In this document: in pieces, positions 43,313 through 51,515 of the stretch | Layout of the letters: each line of letters opens with the position of its first letter | How positions within the stretch are numbered: position 1 is the stretch's first letter | Assembly (NCBI RefSeq): GCF_007830335.1 | Contig: NZ_VLKU01000003.1 | Location: 124,001 to 188,000 of the forward strand | Length of the DNA stretch: 64,000 nt | Source: Paracoccus sulfuroxidans | Lineage (GTDB): Bacteria > Pseudomonadota > Alphaproteobacteria > Rhodobacterales > Rhodobacteraceae | Direction of reading: 5' to 3' | Translations under genes and position numbers: made by a program | The notes under the pieces: generated by a model | Database searches by the model: none | What the model was told of the DNA's origin: nothing | The model's input: the letters and a program-made list of their open reading frames with translations, nothing else

Positions 43313-44770
43313 ATGACCATTCATCCTCCGGTGCGGCCCAGAATTGTCATTGTCGGTGGCGGGTTTACCGGCGGATCTCTGGCATGGCAGCTGGCACGGA
43401 TGCAGGTGCCCGCGACGATCATCGTGATCGAGCCGCGCGAAGAACTGGGCCGGGGTCTGGCCTATTCGACGCAGGATCCGGCGCATCGGCTGAACGTCCC
43501 GGCGCATCGCATCTCGCTGGACCCGAACCGGCCCGAGGGGTTTGCCGAATGGCTGTCCTCGGCGCAGGACAACGGCTGGATCGCCGATGACCCCGAGCTT
43601 CTGACTGCGGACGGAGAGCGTTTCCCGCGCCGTGAGGTCTTTGGACAATATGTCGCCCATTCACTGGCACCGCTGCTGGACTCGGGGCGCATCAGACACA
43701 TCCGCCAGCGCGCCGTTGACGCCGAGCTGGAAGAGGATGGCTCGGTTCTGGTGCATCTGTCCGATGACAGCACCCTGCGGGCCGAGGTGCTGGTGCTGGC
43801 GACCGGACATCCTGCGCCTGCAGTGCCCCCGGCATTGCGCGGCCTGACGGGCAACAAGAGGCTGGTCGAAGACGTCTATGCCCCCGACAGGCTGGCGCAG
43901 GTTCAGGGTGACGCGCGCGTGCTGGTGCTGGGCGCGGCGCTGACCTCGGCCGATGCGATCTCGACGCTGGAGGCGCAAGGGTTTCGCGGTCAGATCCGCT
44001 GCCTGTCGCGCCACGGCCTGCGCTCGCGCGGGCATCGCGTGATCGGGCGCGAATCGCGCGAGGATTTCACCGATCCCGCGATCCGCCGCCCCAGCGAGCT
44101 TTTGCGCCGCATCCGCCATGCGATCACCGACGATCTGGCACAGGGCCAAAGCTGGCACGCGACCATGTCGCGCCTGCGCCAGCAGGGCGCGCAGATCTGG
44201 GCGCAGCTTGACGAGGCCGGGCGGCAAACCCTGCTGCGTCATGCGCGCACCTTCTGGGACGTGCACCGCTATCGTCTGGCCCCGCAGGCCGAGGCGGTGA
44301 TCGACCGGCTGGTCGAGGCCGGGCGGCTTGAATATCTGGCCGGGCATCTGATCTCGGCCGAGGCGCGCGAGGATGGCATCAGCGTCAGCTGGCGCGTCCG
44401 CGGATCGCGGGCCGTGCAGACCGAGCATTTCGACCATGTCATCGTGACGACCGGCCCGGCGCAGGGGCGATGTATCGAGCAAAGCCCGTTTCTGGGTGCG
44501 CTGGCCCGGCTGGGTCAGATCACGCCCGATCCGCTGGGGCTGGGGCTGGCGACGACCGGCGGGCATCACGCGATGGATGCCAGCGGCCGGGAAAATGCCC
44601 GCATCATGATCGCGGGGCCGCTGGCGCGGGGGCATGTGGGGGAACTGGTCGGCGCGCCCGAATGCGCCAGCCACGCCCGCAACCTTGCGCAGGACGTCGC
44701 CCGGCAACTCAGCCTTGCGCCCTTCTTCCGGATCCTTGGCCCCGGCGCGTCCGTCGCGCAAAGGGCCTGA
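43313..44770 (+). CDS. FAD/NAD(P)-binding protein in a sulfonate operon
   Basis: A 485-residue protein with an N-terminal FAD-binding turn (VIVGGGFTGGSLAWQL) and a second nucleotide-binding region around LVLGAALTSADAISTL. ELGRGLAYSTQDPAHRLNVPAHRISLDP resembles the NAD_binding_9 family. No catalytic residues can be named and its reaction is unknown. It sits three bases after ssuD and 32 bases before the flavin reductase gene, inside a standard ssu operon, so it may serve a further sulfonate or organosulfur oxidation or flavin transfer. The standard ssuEADCB set lacks this gene. Confidence 0.82.
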   Translation: MTIHPPVRPRIVIVGGGFTGGSLAWQLARMQVPATIIVIEPREELGRGLAYSTQDPAHRLNVPAHRISLDPNRPEGFAEWLSSAQDNGWIADDPELLTADGERFPRREVFGQYVAHSLAPLLDSGRIRHIRQRAVDAELEEDGSVLVHLSDDSTLRAEVLVLATGHPAPAVPPALRGLTGNKRLVEDVYAPDRLAQVQGDARVLVLGAALTSADAISTLEAQGFRGQIRCLSRHGLRSRGHRVIGRESREDFTDPAIRRPSELLRRIRHAITDDLAQGQSWHATMSRLRQQGAQIWAQLDEAGRQTLLRHARTFWDVHRYRLAPQAEAVIDRLVEAGRLEYLAGHLISAEAREDGISVSWRVRGSRAVQTEHFDHVIVTTGPAQGRCIEQSPFLGALARLGQITPDPLGLGLATTGGHHAMDASGRENARIMIAGPLARGHVGELVGAPECASHARNLAQDVARQLSLAPFFRILGPGASVAQRA

Positions 44771-44802
44771 CCACAGGGTCCGCCGACCAATCAGGAGCTT
44801 TC

Positions 44803-45384
44803 ATGTCACATCCGATCATCACCGGTTTCGCCGGAAGTCTTTCTGCACCCTCTCGCACCCGCGCCGTGGTCGAGGATGCCGTACAACTGACGGCAGAGCG
44901 CTATGGCGGCACGGGATCGGTCTTCGATCTGCTGGACCTTGGCCCGTCGCTGGGCCGCGCGCGCCGCTTTGGCGATCTGGCGCAAGAGGCGCAGGATCTG
45001 CTGCAATCGCTGGTCGAGGCCGATGCCATCGTGCTGGCCACGCCCGTTCACAAGGGCAGCTATGGCGGGCTGTTCAAGCATGTCTTCGACCTGCTGGACC
45101 CGACCGCGCTTTACGGCAAGCCCATCCTTCTGGCGGCCAGCGGCGGCGGGGATCGCCATGCGCTGGTGATCGAACATCAGCTGCGGCCGCTGTTTGGCTT
45201 CTTCGAGGCGCAGACGCTGGCGACCGGGGTTTACGTCTCGGACCGGGACTTCACCGACGGGCGGCTGGCCGACCCTGCCGCCCGCGCGCGGCTGGAGCGT
45301 GCGGTGGATCAGTTCGGCCCCTATCTGCCCGGCTTCCTGGCCTCTCATTCTGTTTCTGGCGCGCCCGTGCTGGCGGCCATCTGA
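44803..45384 (+). CDS. ssuE: NAD(P)H-dependent FMN reductase
   Basis: A 193-residue flavodoxin-like FMN reductase of the SsuE/MsuE group, supplying FMNH2 to SsuD. The phosphate-binding loop is in FAGSLSAPSRTRAVV, and ATPVHKGSYGGLFKHVFDLLDPTALYGKPILLAASGGGDRHALVIEHQLRPLFGFF (pattern) is diagnostic for the reductase. The ATG at 44803 has AGGAGC five to ten bases upstream. Upstream in-frame codons belong to the previous gene. SsuE and MsuE are hard to tell apart by sequence. Confidence 0.92.
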   Translation: MSHPIITGFAGSLSAPSRTRAVVEDAVQLTAERYGGTGSVFDLLDLGPSLGRARRFGDLAQEAQDLLQSLVEADAIVLATPVHKGSYGGLFKHVFDLLDPTALYGKPILLAASGGGDRHALVIEHQLRPLFGFFEAQTLATGVYVSDRDFTDGRLADPAARARLERAVDQFGPYLPGFLASHSVSGAPVLAAI

Positions 45385-45395
45385 AAGGATATCCC

Positions 45396-46373
45396 ATGAC
45401 GATCAAACTGACCCGCCGCGCGGCCCTTGGCCTTGGTGCCGGCATGGGCGCGGCACTTCTTGCCAGCCCCGCGATCCTGCAGGCCGCGCCCGCCAAGGTG
45501 CTGCGCGTCGGCTGGCAGAAGGGCGGACTTCTGGGCCTGGTGAAAGGCTCGGGCGCGTTCGAGAAGGCCTTTGCCGATCAGGGCATTGCGGTCTCCTGGG
45601 CCGAGTTCACCTCGGGCCCACCGCTGCTGGAGGCGCTGTCGGCCAATGCGCTGGACTTCGGCTATACCGGAAACGTGCCGCCGATCTTTGCCCATGCGGC
45701 GCGCGGGAACCTTGTGTTCGTGGGCGCGGGCAAGGGCTCGCTTGAGGGGCATGCCATTCTGGTGCCGACCGACTCGCCCATCCAGACGCTGGCGGAGCTG
45801 AAGGGGCAGAAGCTGGCGTTCAAGCGCGGCAGTTCGGCCCATTACGCGACCATCAAGCTGCTGGAGACGGTCGGGCTGACGCTGGACGACATCCAGCCGC
45901 AGGACCTTTCGCCCCCCGATGCCATCGCCGCCTTCGATGCCAAGGCCATCGGCGCCTGGACGATCTGGGACCCCTATTTCGCCATGGCCGAGGCGCGCCC
46001 GAACACCCGCGTCCTGTCGACGACCGAGGAACTCGGGGCCGAATACAACTTCTATTCCGCCAATGGCGATTATGCCCGGGAAAACCCCGAACTGATCCGC
46101 AAGGCGGTCGAGGTTGTCGCACAGACCGGCGAGGCGGGGCAGGCGAACCTGCCCGAAACGGTGCGGGTCTTTGCCGAAGCCACCGGCCTTTCGGAAGAGA
46201 TCATGAACCGCTCGCTGACCCGCAAGGGCGCGAACCTCGGTGGCGTCAGTTTCGTGCGCCCCGAACATGTCGCCTATGAGCAGGGCGTCGCCGACGTCTT
46301 CTTCGATCTGGGGATCATCCCGCGCAAGCTGGACATCGCCTCGGTCGTCTGGACCCCCGAAACGTCAAGCTAG
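45396..46373 (+). CDS. ssuA: Aliphatic sulfonate-binding periplasmic protein
   Basis: A 325-residue binding protein of the sulfonate/nitrate/taurine family. The export signal has a twin-arginine-like start (TRRAALGLGAGMGAALLASPAILQA), so it may use the Tat or Sec route. Mature sequence KVLRVGWQKGGLLGLVKGSGAFEKAF and SGPPLLEALSANALDFGYTGNVPPIFAHAARGN are diagnostic (patterns). WTIWDPYFAMAEA is also conserved. It follows ssuE by eleven bases and precedes ssuC. Its ligand set cannot be predicted beyond alkanesulfonates. Confidence 0.93.
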   Translation: MTIKLTRRAALGLGAGMGAALLASPAILQAAPAKVLRVGWQKGGLLGLVKGSGAFEKAFADQGIAVSWAEFTSGPPLLEALSANALDFGYTGNVPPIFAHAARGNLVFVGAGKGSLEGHAILVPTDSPIQTLAELKGQKLAFKRGSSAHYATIKLLETVGLTLDDIQPQDLSPPDAIAAFDAKAIGAWTIWDPYFAMAEARPNTRVLSTTEELGAEYNFYSANGDYARENPELIRKAVEVVAQTGEAGQANLPETVRVFAEATGLSEEIMNRSLTRKGANLGGVSFVRPEHVAYEQGVADVFFDLGIIPRKLDIASVVWTPETSS

Positions 46374-46384
46374 GAGGCCCCGCG

Positions 46385-47224
46385 ATGAGCCTTGCAGATT
46401 TTCTTGTCGAGACCGGTTCGCGCAGCAAGCGCCTGGCCGGTCGCAGCATCGGCCTGCCGCGCCTGCGTGCAGAGGCCCTGCTGCCCTATGCCGTCCCCGT
46501 CGCGATCCTGATCCTGTGGGAAATCGCAGGGGCGACCGGTCTGGTCGCCGATACCGTGCTGCCGCGCCCCTCGGCGATCCTTGCCACGGCCAGCCAGATG
46601 CTGTGGTCGGGTGAACTGCTGACGCATCTGGGCGTCTCGGCGCTGCGGGCGCTGGCAGGGCTGGCGGTCGGCGGCGGCATCGGCTTCCTCTTGGGGGTCG
46701 CCAACGGGACCTCGCGCATCAGCGAGACGCTGACCGATTCCACCCTGCAGATGGTGCGCAATATCCCGCATCTGGCGCTGATCCCGCTGGTCATCCTGTG
46801 GTTCGGCATTGGCGAGGGCGCAAAGCTGTTTCTGGTGGCCTTGGGCGTGTTCTTCCCGATCTACCTCAACACGCTTCACGGCATCCGCAATGTCGACGGC
46901 CAGCTGATCGAGATGGGCCGCGCCTATGGCATGACGCCGCGCCAGCTGTTCCTGCGCATTGTGCTGCCGGGCGCGCTGCCCTCGATCTTCGTGGGGCTGC
47001 GCTATGGCCTCGGCATCATGTGGCTGACGCTGATCGTGGCCGAAACGCTCTCGGCCTCCTCGGGGCTGGGCTATATGGCGATGAAGGCGCGCGAATTCAT
47101 GGTGCTGGACGTCGTGATCCTGTCGATCCTGCTTTACGCGCTGCTGGGCAAACTGGCCGACAGCCTGACCCGCGCGCTGGAACGCCGCGCCCTGAAATGG
47201 AGCCCCGCCTATGCAAATCGCTGA
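46385..47224 (+). CDS. ssuC: Aliphatic sulfonate ABC transporter permease
   Basis: A 279-residue membrane permease of the SsuC type with about six helices. PYAVPVAILILWEIAGATGL begins the first helix, VLPRPSAILATASQM is family-typical, and the EAA-like coupling loop reads EMGRAYGMTPRQLFLRIVLPGALPSIFVGLRYG. AGGAGG lies upstream of the ATG. Its last 14 bases overlap the ssuB start, so the two are probably translated together. Confidence 0.94.
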   Translation: MSLADFLVETGSRSKRLAGRSIGLPRLRAEALLPYAVPVAILILWEIAGATGLVADTVLPRPSAILATASQMLWSGELLTHLGVSALRALAGLAVGGGIGFLLGVANGTSRISETLTDSTLQMVRNIPHLALIPLVILWFGIGEGAKLFLVALGVFFPIYLNTLHGIRNVDGQLIEMGRAYGMTPRQLFLRIVLPGALPSIFVGLRYGLGIMWLTLIVAETLSASSGLGYMAMKAREFMVLDVVILSILLYALLGKLADSLTRALERRALKWSPAYANR

Positions 47225-47978
47225 TTACGCCATCCCCGAAGCGCAGGTCGCCCGCACCGCCCCCGGTGCCAGGGTCGAGGTCAGGAACCTCTCGCGCCGC
47301 TTTGACGACAACCGCGTCATCTCGGACCTGAACCTGACGGTGCGACCGGGTGAGTTCGTCTCGATCGTGGGCAAAAGCGGCTGCGGCAAGTCGACGCTGC
47401 TGCGCCTGATCTCGGGCCTCGATCAGCCAAGCGCGGGGCAGATCACCGTTGACGGCCAGCCCGCCGAACAGGCCGGGGACCGGCTGCGCATCATGTTCCA
47501 AGAGCCGCGCCTGCTGCCCTGGGCCTCCGTCAGCGACAATGTCGCGGTGGGCCTGCGCAACGGCCGCGACAAGGCGGCGGTGGCCCAGGCGCTGCGCGCG
47601 GTCGAACTGTCCGACAGGGGCAGCTTCTGGCCCGCGCAGCTTTCGGGCGGGCAGCGGCAACGCGTGGCGCTGGCCCGCGCGCTGGTCAGCCACCCGGGCC
47701 TTCTGATGTTCGATGAGCCGCTGGGCGCTCTGGATGCGCTGACGCGCCTGACCATGCAGAACCTGATCCAGCAAATGCATCAGCAGGCAGGCTTCACCGC
47801 GATCCTTGTGACCCATGACGTGGCCGAGGCCGTGGCGCTGTCGGATCGGGTGATCGTGCTGGGGCAGGGCCGGATCATCCATGAGGCGCAGATCGTGCGT
47901 GTGGCCCCGGTCGGCCGCGGCAGCCCCGAGCTTGCCGCCATCGAGGCCGAGATCCTCGACGCCATTTTCCAGGGCTGA
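47211..47978 (+). CDS. ssuB: Aliphatic sulfonate ABC transporter ATPase
   Basis: A 255-residue ATPase. Walker A is GKSGCGKST, the signature LSGGQRQRVALARALV, Walker B LLMFDEPLGALDAL, and the switch region VTHDVAEAVALSD. A 30-residue N-terminal extension precedes the domain. It completes the SsuABC importer. The operon ends here, followed by a tandem repeat and a terminator. Confidence 0.94.
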   Translation: MQIADYAIPEAQVARTAPGARVEVRNLSRRFDDNRVISDLNLTVRPGEFVSIVGKSGCGKSTLLRLISGLDQPSAGQITVDGQPAEQAGDRLRIMFQEPRLLPWASVSDNVAVGLRNGRDKAAVAQALRAVELSDRGSFWPAQLSGGQRQRVALARALVSHPGLLMFDEPLGALDALTRLTMQNLIQQMHQQAGFTAILVTHDVAEAVALSDRVIVLGQGRIIHEAQIVRVAPVGRGSPELAAIEAEILDAIFQG

Positions 47979-47996
47979 GGGCTGCAAAGACAAGAA

Positions 47997-48036
47997 ACGA
48001 CGGGCAGTGCAGAAAAACGAAGGGCAGTGAAGAAAA
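47997..48036. repeat. Two-copy 20-bp tandem repeat after ssuB
   Basis: Two adjacent 20-base units differ at two positions, with pattern ACGA[C/A]GGGCAGTG[C/A]AGAAAA. They lie between the ssuB stop and the terminator. The role is unknown. A larger copy number elsewhere in the genome would make this a variable-number repeat. Confidence 0.75.
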
Positions 48037-48039
48037 GTG

Positions 48040-48073
48040 AAACACCCGCGACCTGAAGGGCGCGGGTGTTTTC
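48040..48073. terminator. Terminator of the sulfonate operon
   Basis: AAACACCCGCG and CGCGGGTGTTT form a perfect eleven-base stem with a ten-base loop, and the T run extends to four T. The flanking sequence on the minus strand also has T, so it could act in both directions. Confidence 0.85.
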
Positions 48074-48083
48074 AACCACAATA

Positions 48084-48128
48084 GGCAAACCGGCGTCGGA
48101 AGCTGCCGCTTCTGGCGACCGGTTTGCC
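48084..48128. repeat. Long imperfect hairpin element
   Basis: GGCAAACCGG (48084-48093) and CCGGTTTGCC (48119-48128) are perfect ten-base arms. Inside them CGTC/GGCG and GAAGC/GCTTC continue the pairing to a four-base loop, so nearly the whole 45 bases folds into one stem with a single bulged A. It follows the ssu terminator, has no T run, and may be a dispersed palindromic repeat or part of a small RNA. Confidence 0.6.
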
Positions 48129-48517
48129 CGTAACATCAGGCTTGTGGCCGTCGACTCGTAAACCTACAACACCAATCCAGCGTGTCAGGGGGCAATCCCG
48201 CGTGTCTGGACCATCGTTCTTCAACACCTATTGCCACCATATCTACAAATTTGCGACGCAAGGTAAATTGGCGTGATTACGTAGGTAATTTTGCCTATAC
48301 GCGTCAGGGCGGCAGGCTTCCGTTGGGTCATCTTGTATTTTCGCGACTTGGTCGCTGCATATGGGAGCAGGCTGATGCTATGAGAGCGTCAGGACGTCGG
48401 CGCATTTTCCTTGCTCACGGCTGAGTTCGGGCCCCTCGACCCTTTGTCGACCGGACCCGGCGGCTGTTGCATGGCGAGGCGTTCGAGCGGGCAGGTGCAG
48501 GACGAAGACGGGTTGCG
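48129..48517. other. Non-coding region upstream of the sensor kinase
   Basis: No gene is supported in these 389 bases. The stretch around 48200-48370 is AT-richer than the surroundings, with AAATTTG, TAAATTGG and TATTTTCG segments, and probably holds the kinase promoter or remnants of other sequence. No clear -35/-10 pair or operator could be assigned. Confidence 0.5.
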
Positions 48518-50866
48518 ATGAACAGATCTCTTGGCGCGCTGCTGGCGATAGGGCTGGCCGGGTTGCAGCTTCTGGCAGTGCTGGCCGTGGTCTTTTCGTC
48601 CTATGTCACCTCGGAAAGCGCGCTGATCCACCATGCGCGGATTCTGTTGCGCGATGTCGGCGTCAATACGATTGAGCATTCCAAGGGCTTCCTCAGCCCC
48701 GCGCAGGGTGCGGCGGAACTGGCCGCGCGGCTGGCCGAAAACCGCGTCATCGCCAGCGACGATCCGGCCCTGCTGGAGCAGTTGCTGTTCCAGCAGCTAC
48801 AGATCGCGCCGCAATTCGCCGGGGCCTATTACGGAGCCGAGAACGGCGATTTCGTCCATGTCCTGCGGATGCCCAGCGGGCCGGGCGTCTATCGCACCAA
48901 GATCATCACCCATGTCAATGGCAAGCGCCGGGTGCAGCTGATCTGGCGCAACGACGATTTCTCGATCGCGCAGACACAGGAGGACCCGACCGATCCCTAT
49001 GACCCGCGCGTGCGTCCCTGGTACGTCAAATCCAAGGCCGAGCGGGGGACGATCTGGACCGACCCCTATATCTTCTTCACCTCGCAGCAGCCCGGCATCA
49101 CGCTGGCCGCACCGGTCCTGAAGGATGACCACAGCGTCCGGGGCGCGGTCGGGGTCGATATCGAGATCAGCATGATCTCGGATTTCCTGTCGCGGCTGAA
49201 CATCGGCGCGCATGGCAAGGCGCTGATCATCAACCACAACGGCGACGTGATCGCGCACCCGAACAAGAACCTGATCAAGACCGAGGATGATGACGGCACC
49301 CTGCGCTTCGCCGATATCGGCGAGATTGACGACCCCATCGCACGCGCCGCCTTCGGCACGCTGGCCGCTGCGGGCGGCATGCCGGTGGCCAAGGAAACGC
49401 CGTCGGAATTCGTCTATCAGGGCGCGCGCTATGTCTCGACCGCGCTGCCGATCATCAGCGACAAGCTGCCCTGGACCATCGCCGTCTATGCGCCCGAGGA
49501 TGATTTCACCGGCGTTATCAAAAGCAACCGCACCCAGAACATCTGGCTGGCGGTGGTTGTCTCATTGCTGACGGCGGGGGCGGGGCTGGCGCTGGCCGAA
49601 TATATTCACCGCCCGGTGCGAGCCTTCGCCACGCGGGCGGCGCTGATCTCTCAGGGGGAAATCGACGCCTCTGAACCGATGCCCCGCACCTTCCGCGAGC
49701 TTGAGCGCGCCAATGCCGCCTTGGTGCGCGAGATTGCTGCCCGGCGCACGGCGGAAAAGGAATATGGCGAGACGTTCAACATGTCCTCGCGTGGGATGGC
49801 GCAGCTTCATCCGGACACCGGCCGCTTCCTGCGCGCCAATGCCCGCCTGACCGAGATCACCGGCTACAGCGATGAGGATCTGGCGGGCATGACCTTCACC
49901 GACCTCTTGCACCCCGAGGATCGCAGGTTCTGGACCGCGCCGCATGCGACGGATTCGGCGCTCAACCACAATATGCGGATGCTGCGCGCGGATGGGGCGA
50001 CGATCTGGGTTTCGGTCAGCGCCATCGTCATTCGCGACGCGGCGGGCCGCCCGCTGCATGACGTGGTGACGCTGGATGATGTGACCCAAAGCAAGGTCAA
50101 CGAGCAGGAAATCCAGCGGCTGAACAAGGATCTCAGCCATCTGGCGCGCGGCAATACCATGGGCCAGATGGCGGCGGGGCTTGCGCATGAGCTGAACCAG
50201 CCGCTGACCGCCATCGCGCAGAATGCCGATACCGCGATCTTCATGCTGGAGCGTGAGGGCGGGCTGGACCCCGAATTGCGCGACATCGTCACCGAGATCG
50301 AGCAGCAGGCGATCCGCGCGGGCGACATCATCCGCGCGCTGCGGGGCTTTATCCGCAAGGACGAAGGGGCGCGCACCAGCTTCGACTTTGCCGAACTGCT
50401 GGGCCAGAGCCTGCAGCTTCTGCGCGCCGAGGCGACCGAGGCGGGCGTGCGCATCAAGACCGATGTGCCGGCCGATCTTCGGCAGATCGTCGGCAACCGC
50501 GTGCAGATCGCGCAGGTGCTGGTCAACCTGATCCGCAACGCCATCGAGGCGATGAGCGCCGACCGCCATAATGAGCGGTTGGTGACGGTCAGCGCCCGCA
50601 CTGACGGGCCGATGCTGCTGGTGACGGTCAGCGACACCGGGCCGGGGATCGACCCCGATGTGGCCCTGTTTTCGCAATTCGCCACGACCAAGCGGACCGG
50701 GATGGGCCTCGGCCTCTCGATCTGCCGCTCGATCATCGAGGGCAATGGCGGCAAGCTATGGAACGAAGAGGGCAAGCAACGCGGCGCGGTCTTCCAGTTC
50801 ACCGCGCCCCTTGCCGCTTCCGACAATTCGCCGCGTGACAGCAAGCAGGAAACGGGCATTGTTTAA
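48518..50866 (+). CDS. Membrane sensor histidine kinase with Cache, HAMP and PAS domains
   Basis: A 782-residue kinase. A first membrane helix (about residues 6-28) and a second near 341-365 bracket a periplasmic region of about 300 residues with double-Cache features (PYDPRVRPWY and VDIEISMISDFLSRL). HAMP follows, then a PAS domain (about 421-540, with GYSDEDLAGMTFTDLLHPED). The phosphoaccepting histidine is in GLAHELNQPLTAIAQ near 557. The ATPase domain has NLIRNAIEAM near 669 and DTGPGIDPD near 706, in the DctB/FixL-like class. It pairs with the regulator 15 bases downstream. The start is the ATG at the first membrane helix. Its ribosome site is weak. Confidence 0.9.
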   Translation: MNRSLGALLAIGLAGLQLLAVLAVVFSSYVTSESALIHHARILLRDVGVNTIEHSKGFLSPAQGAAELAARLAENRVIASDDPALLEQLLFQQLQIAPQFAGAYYGAENGDFVHVLRMPSGPGVYRTKIITHVNGKRRVQLIWRNDDFSIAQTQEDPTDPYDPRVRPWYVKSKAERGTIWTDPYIFFTSQQPGITLAAPVLKDDHSVRGAVGVDIEISMISDFLSRLNIGAHGKALIINHNGDVIAHPNKNLIKTEDDDGTLRFADIGEIDDPIARAAFGTLAAAGGMPVAKETPSEFVYQGARYVSTALPIISDKLPWTIAVYAPEDDFTGVIKSNRTQNIWLAVVVSLLTAGAGLALAEYIHRPVRAFATRAALISQGEIDASEPMPRTFRELERANAALVREIAARRTAEKEYGETFNMSSRGMAQLHPDTGRFLRANARLTEITGYSDEDLAGMTFTDLLHPEDRRFWTAPHATDSALNHNMRMLRADGATIWVSVSAIVIRDAAGRPLHDVVTLDDVTQSKVNEQEIQRLNKDLSHLARGNTMGQMAAGLAHELNQPLTAIAQNADTAIFMLEREGGLDPELRDIVTEIEQQAIRAGDIIRALRGFIRKDEGARTSFDFAELLGQSLQLLRAEATEAGVRIKTDVPADLRQIVGNRVQIAQVLVNLIRNAIEAMSADRHNERLVTVSARTDGPMLLVTVSDTGPGIDPDVALFSQFATTKRTGMGLGLSICRSIIEGNGGKLWNEEGKQRGAVFQFTAPLAASDNSPRDSKQETGIV

Positions 50867-50881
50867 CCTGTTAAAATCAAT

Positions 50882-51508
50882 ATGATCGATGATGCCATGA
50901 CCGATCCAGATATGACCGTTTTCGTGGTTGATGATGATGCGGGGATCCGCTCTTCGCTGGTGCGTGCGCTCAGCCTGCGCGGCTATCGTGTGGCGGCTTT
51001 CGCCTCGGCGGTCGAATTTCTTGACGAGTTCGAGCTTGGGATGGGCGGCTGTCTGGTGCTGGATTACGGCATGCCGGGCATGAACGGGCTGGAGCTGCAG
51101 CGGCATCTGAACAACATGGGTGCGCAACTGCCCATCGTCTTCATCACCGGCCATGGCGGCGTGCCGGAATCGGTTCAGGCGATCAAGGCGGGCGCGGTCG
51201 ATTTTCTGGAAAAGCCGTTCCGGCAGGCCGATCTGATCGCCCGCATCGAGACCGCCTTCCAAATCACCCGCGAATTGCGCCAAACGCAGGCCCGATCCGA
51301 GCAGCAGCAGGCGCGTTTTGGACGCCTGACCTCGCGCGAAAGCGAGATTGTCGAACGGATCGTGGAAAACCCGCGCGAGGCCTCCAGCAAGGAAATCGCC
51401 TCGGCCCTGGGGATCAGCCCGCGCACGGTCGATCACCACCGCGCCCGGATCATGGAAAAGCTGGGCGTCAAATCCCTGGCCGAGCTGATCGCATTGGCCA
51501 GCCGCTGA
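50882..51508 (+). CDS. LuxR-type response regulator (FixJ-like)
   Basis: A 208-residue regulator. The receiver domain has an acidic pocket in VVDDDAG (Asp17-19), the phosphoacceptor Asp61 in VLDYGMPGMNG, and lysine in FLEKPF near 111. A GerE/LuxR helix-turn-helix follows (about residues 148-205, with LTSRESEIVERIVENPREASSKEIA and ISPRTVDHHRARIMEKLGVKS). It is encoded 15 bases after the sensor kinase, so they form a two-component pair. An alternative ATG five codons downstream is possible, since no strong ribosome site precedes the first. Targets are unknown. Confidence 0.92.
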   Translation: MIDDAMTDPDMTVFVVDDDAGIRSSLVRALSLRGYRVAAFASAVEFLDEFELGMGGCLVLDYGMPGMNGLELQRHLNNMGAQLPIVFITGHGGVPESVQAIKAGAVDFLEKPFRQADLIARIETAFQITRELRQTQARSEQQQARFGRLTSRESEIVERIVENPREASSKEIASALGISPRTVDHHRARIMEKLGVKSLAELIALASR

Positions 51509-51515
51509 CGGGCAG

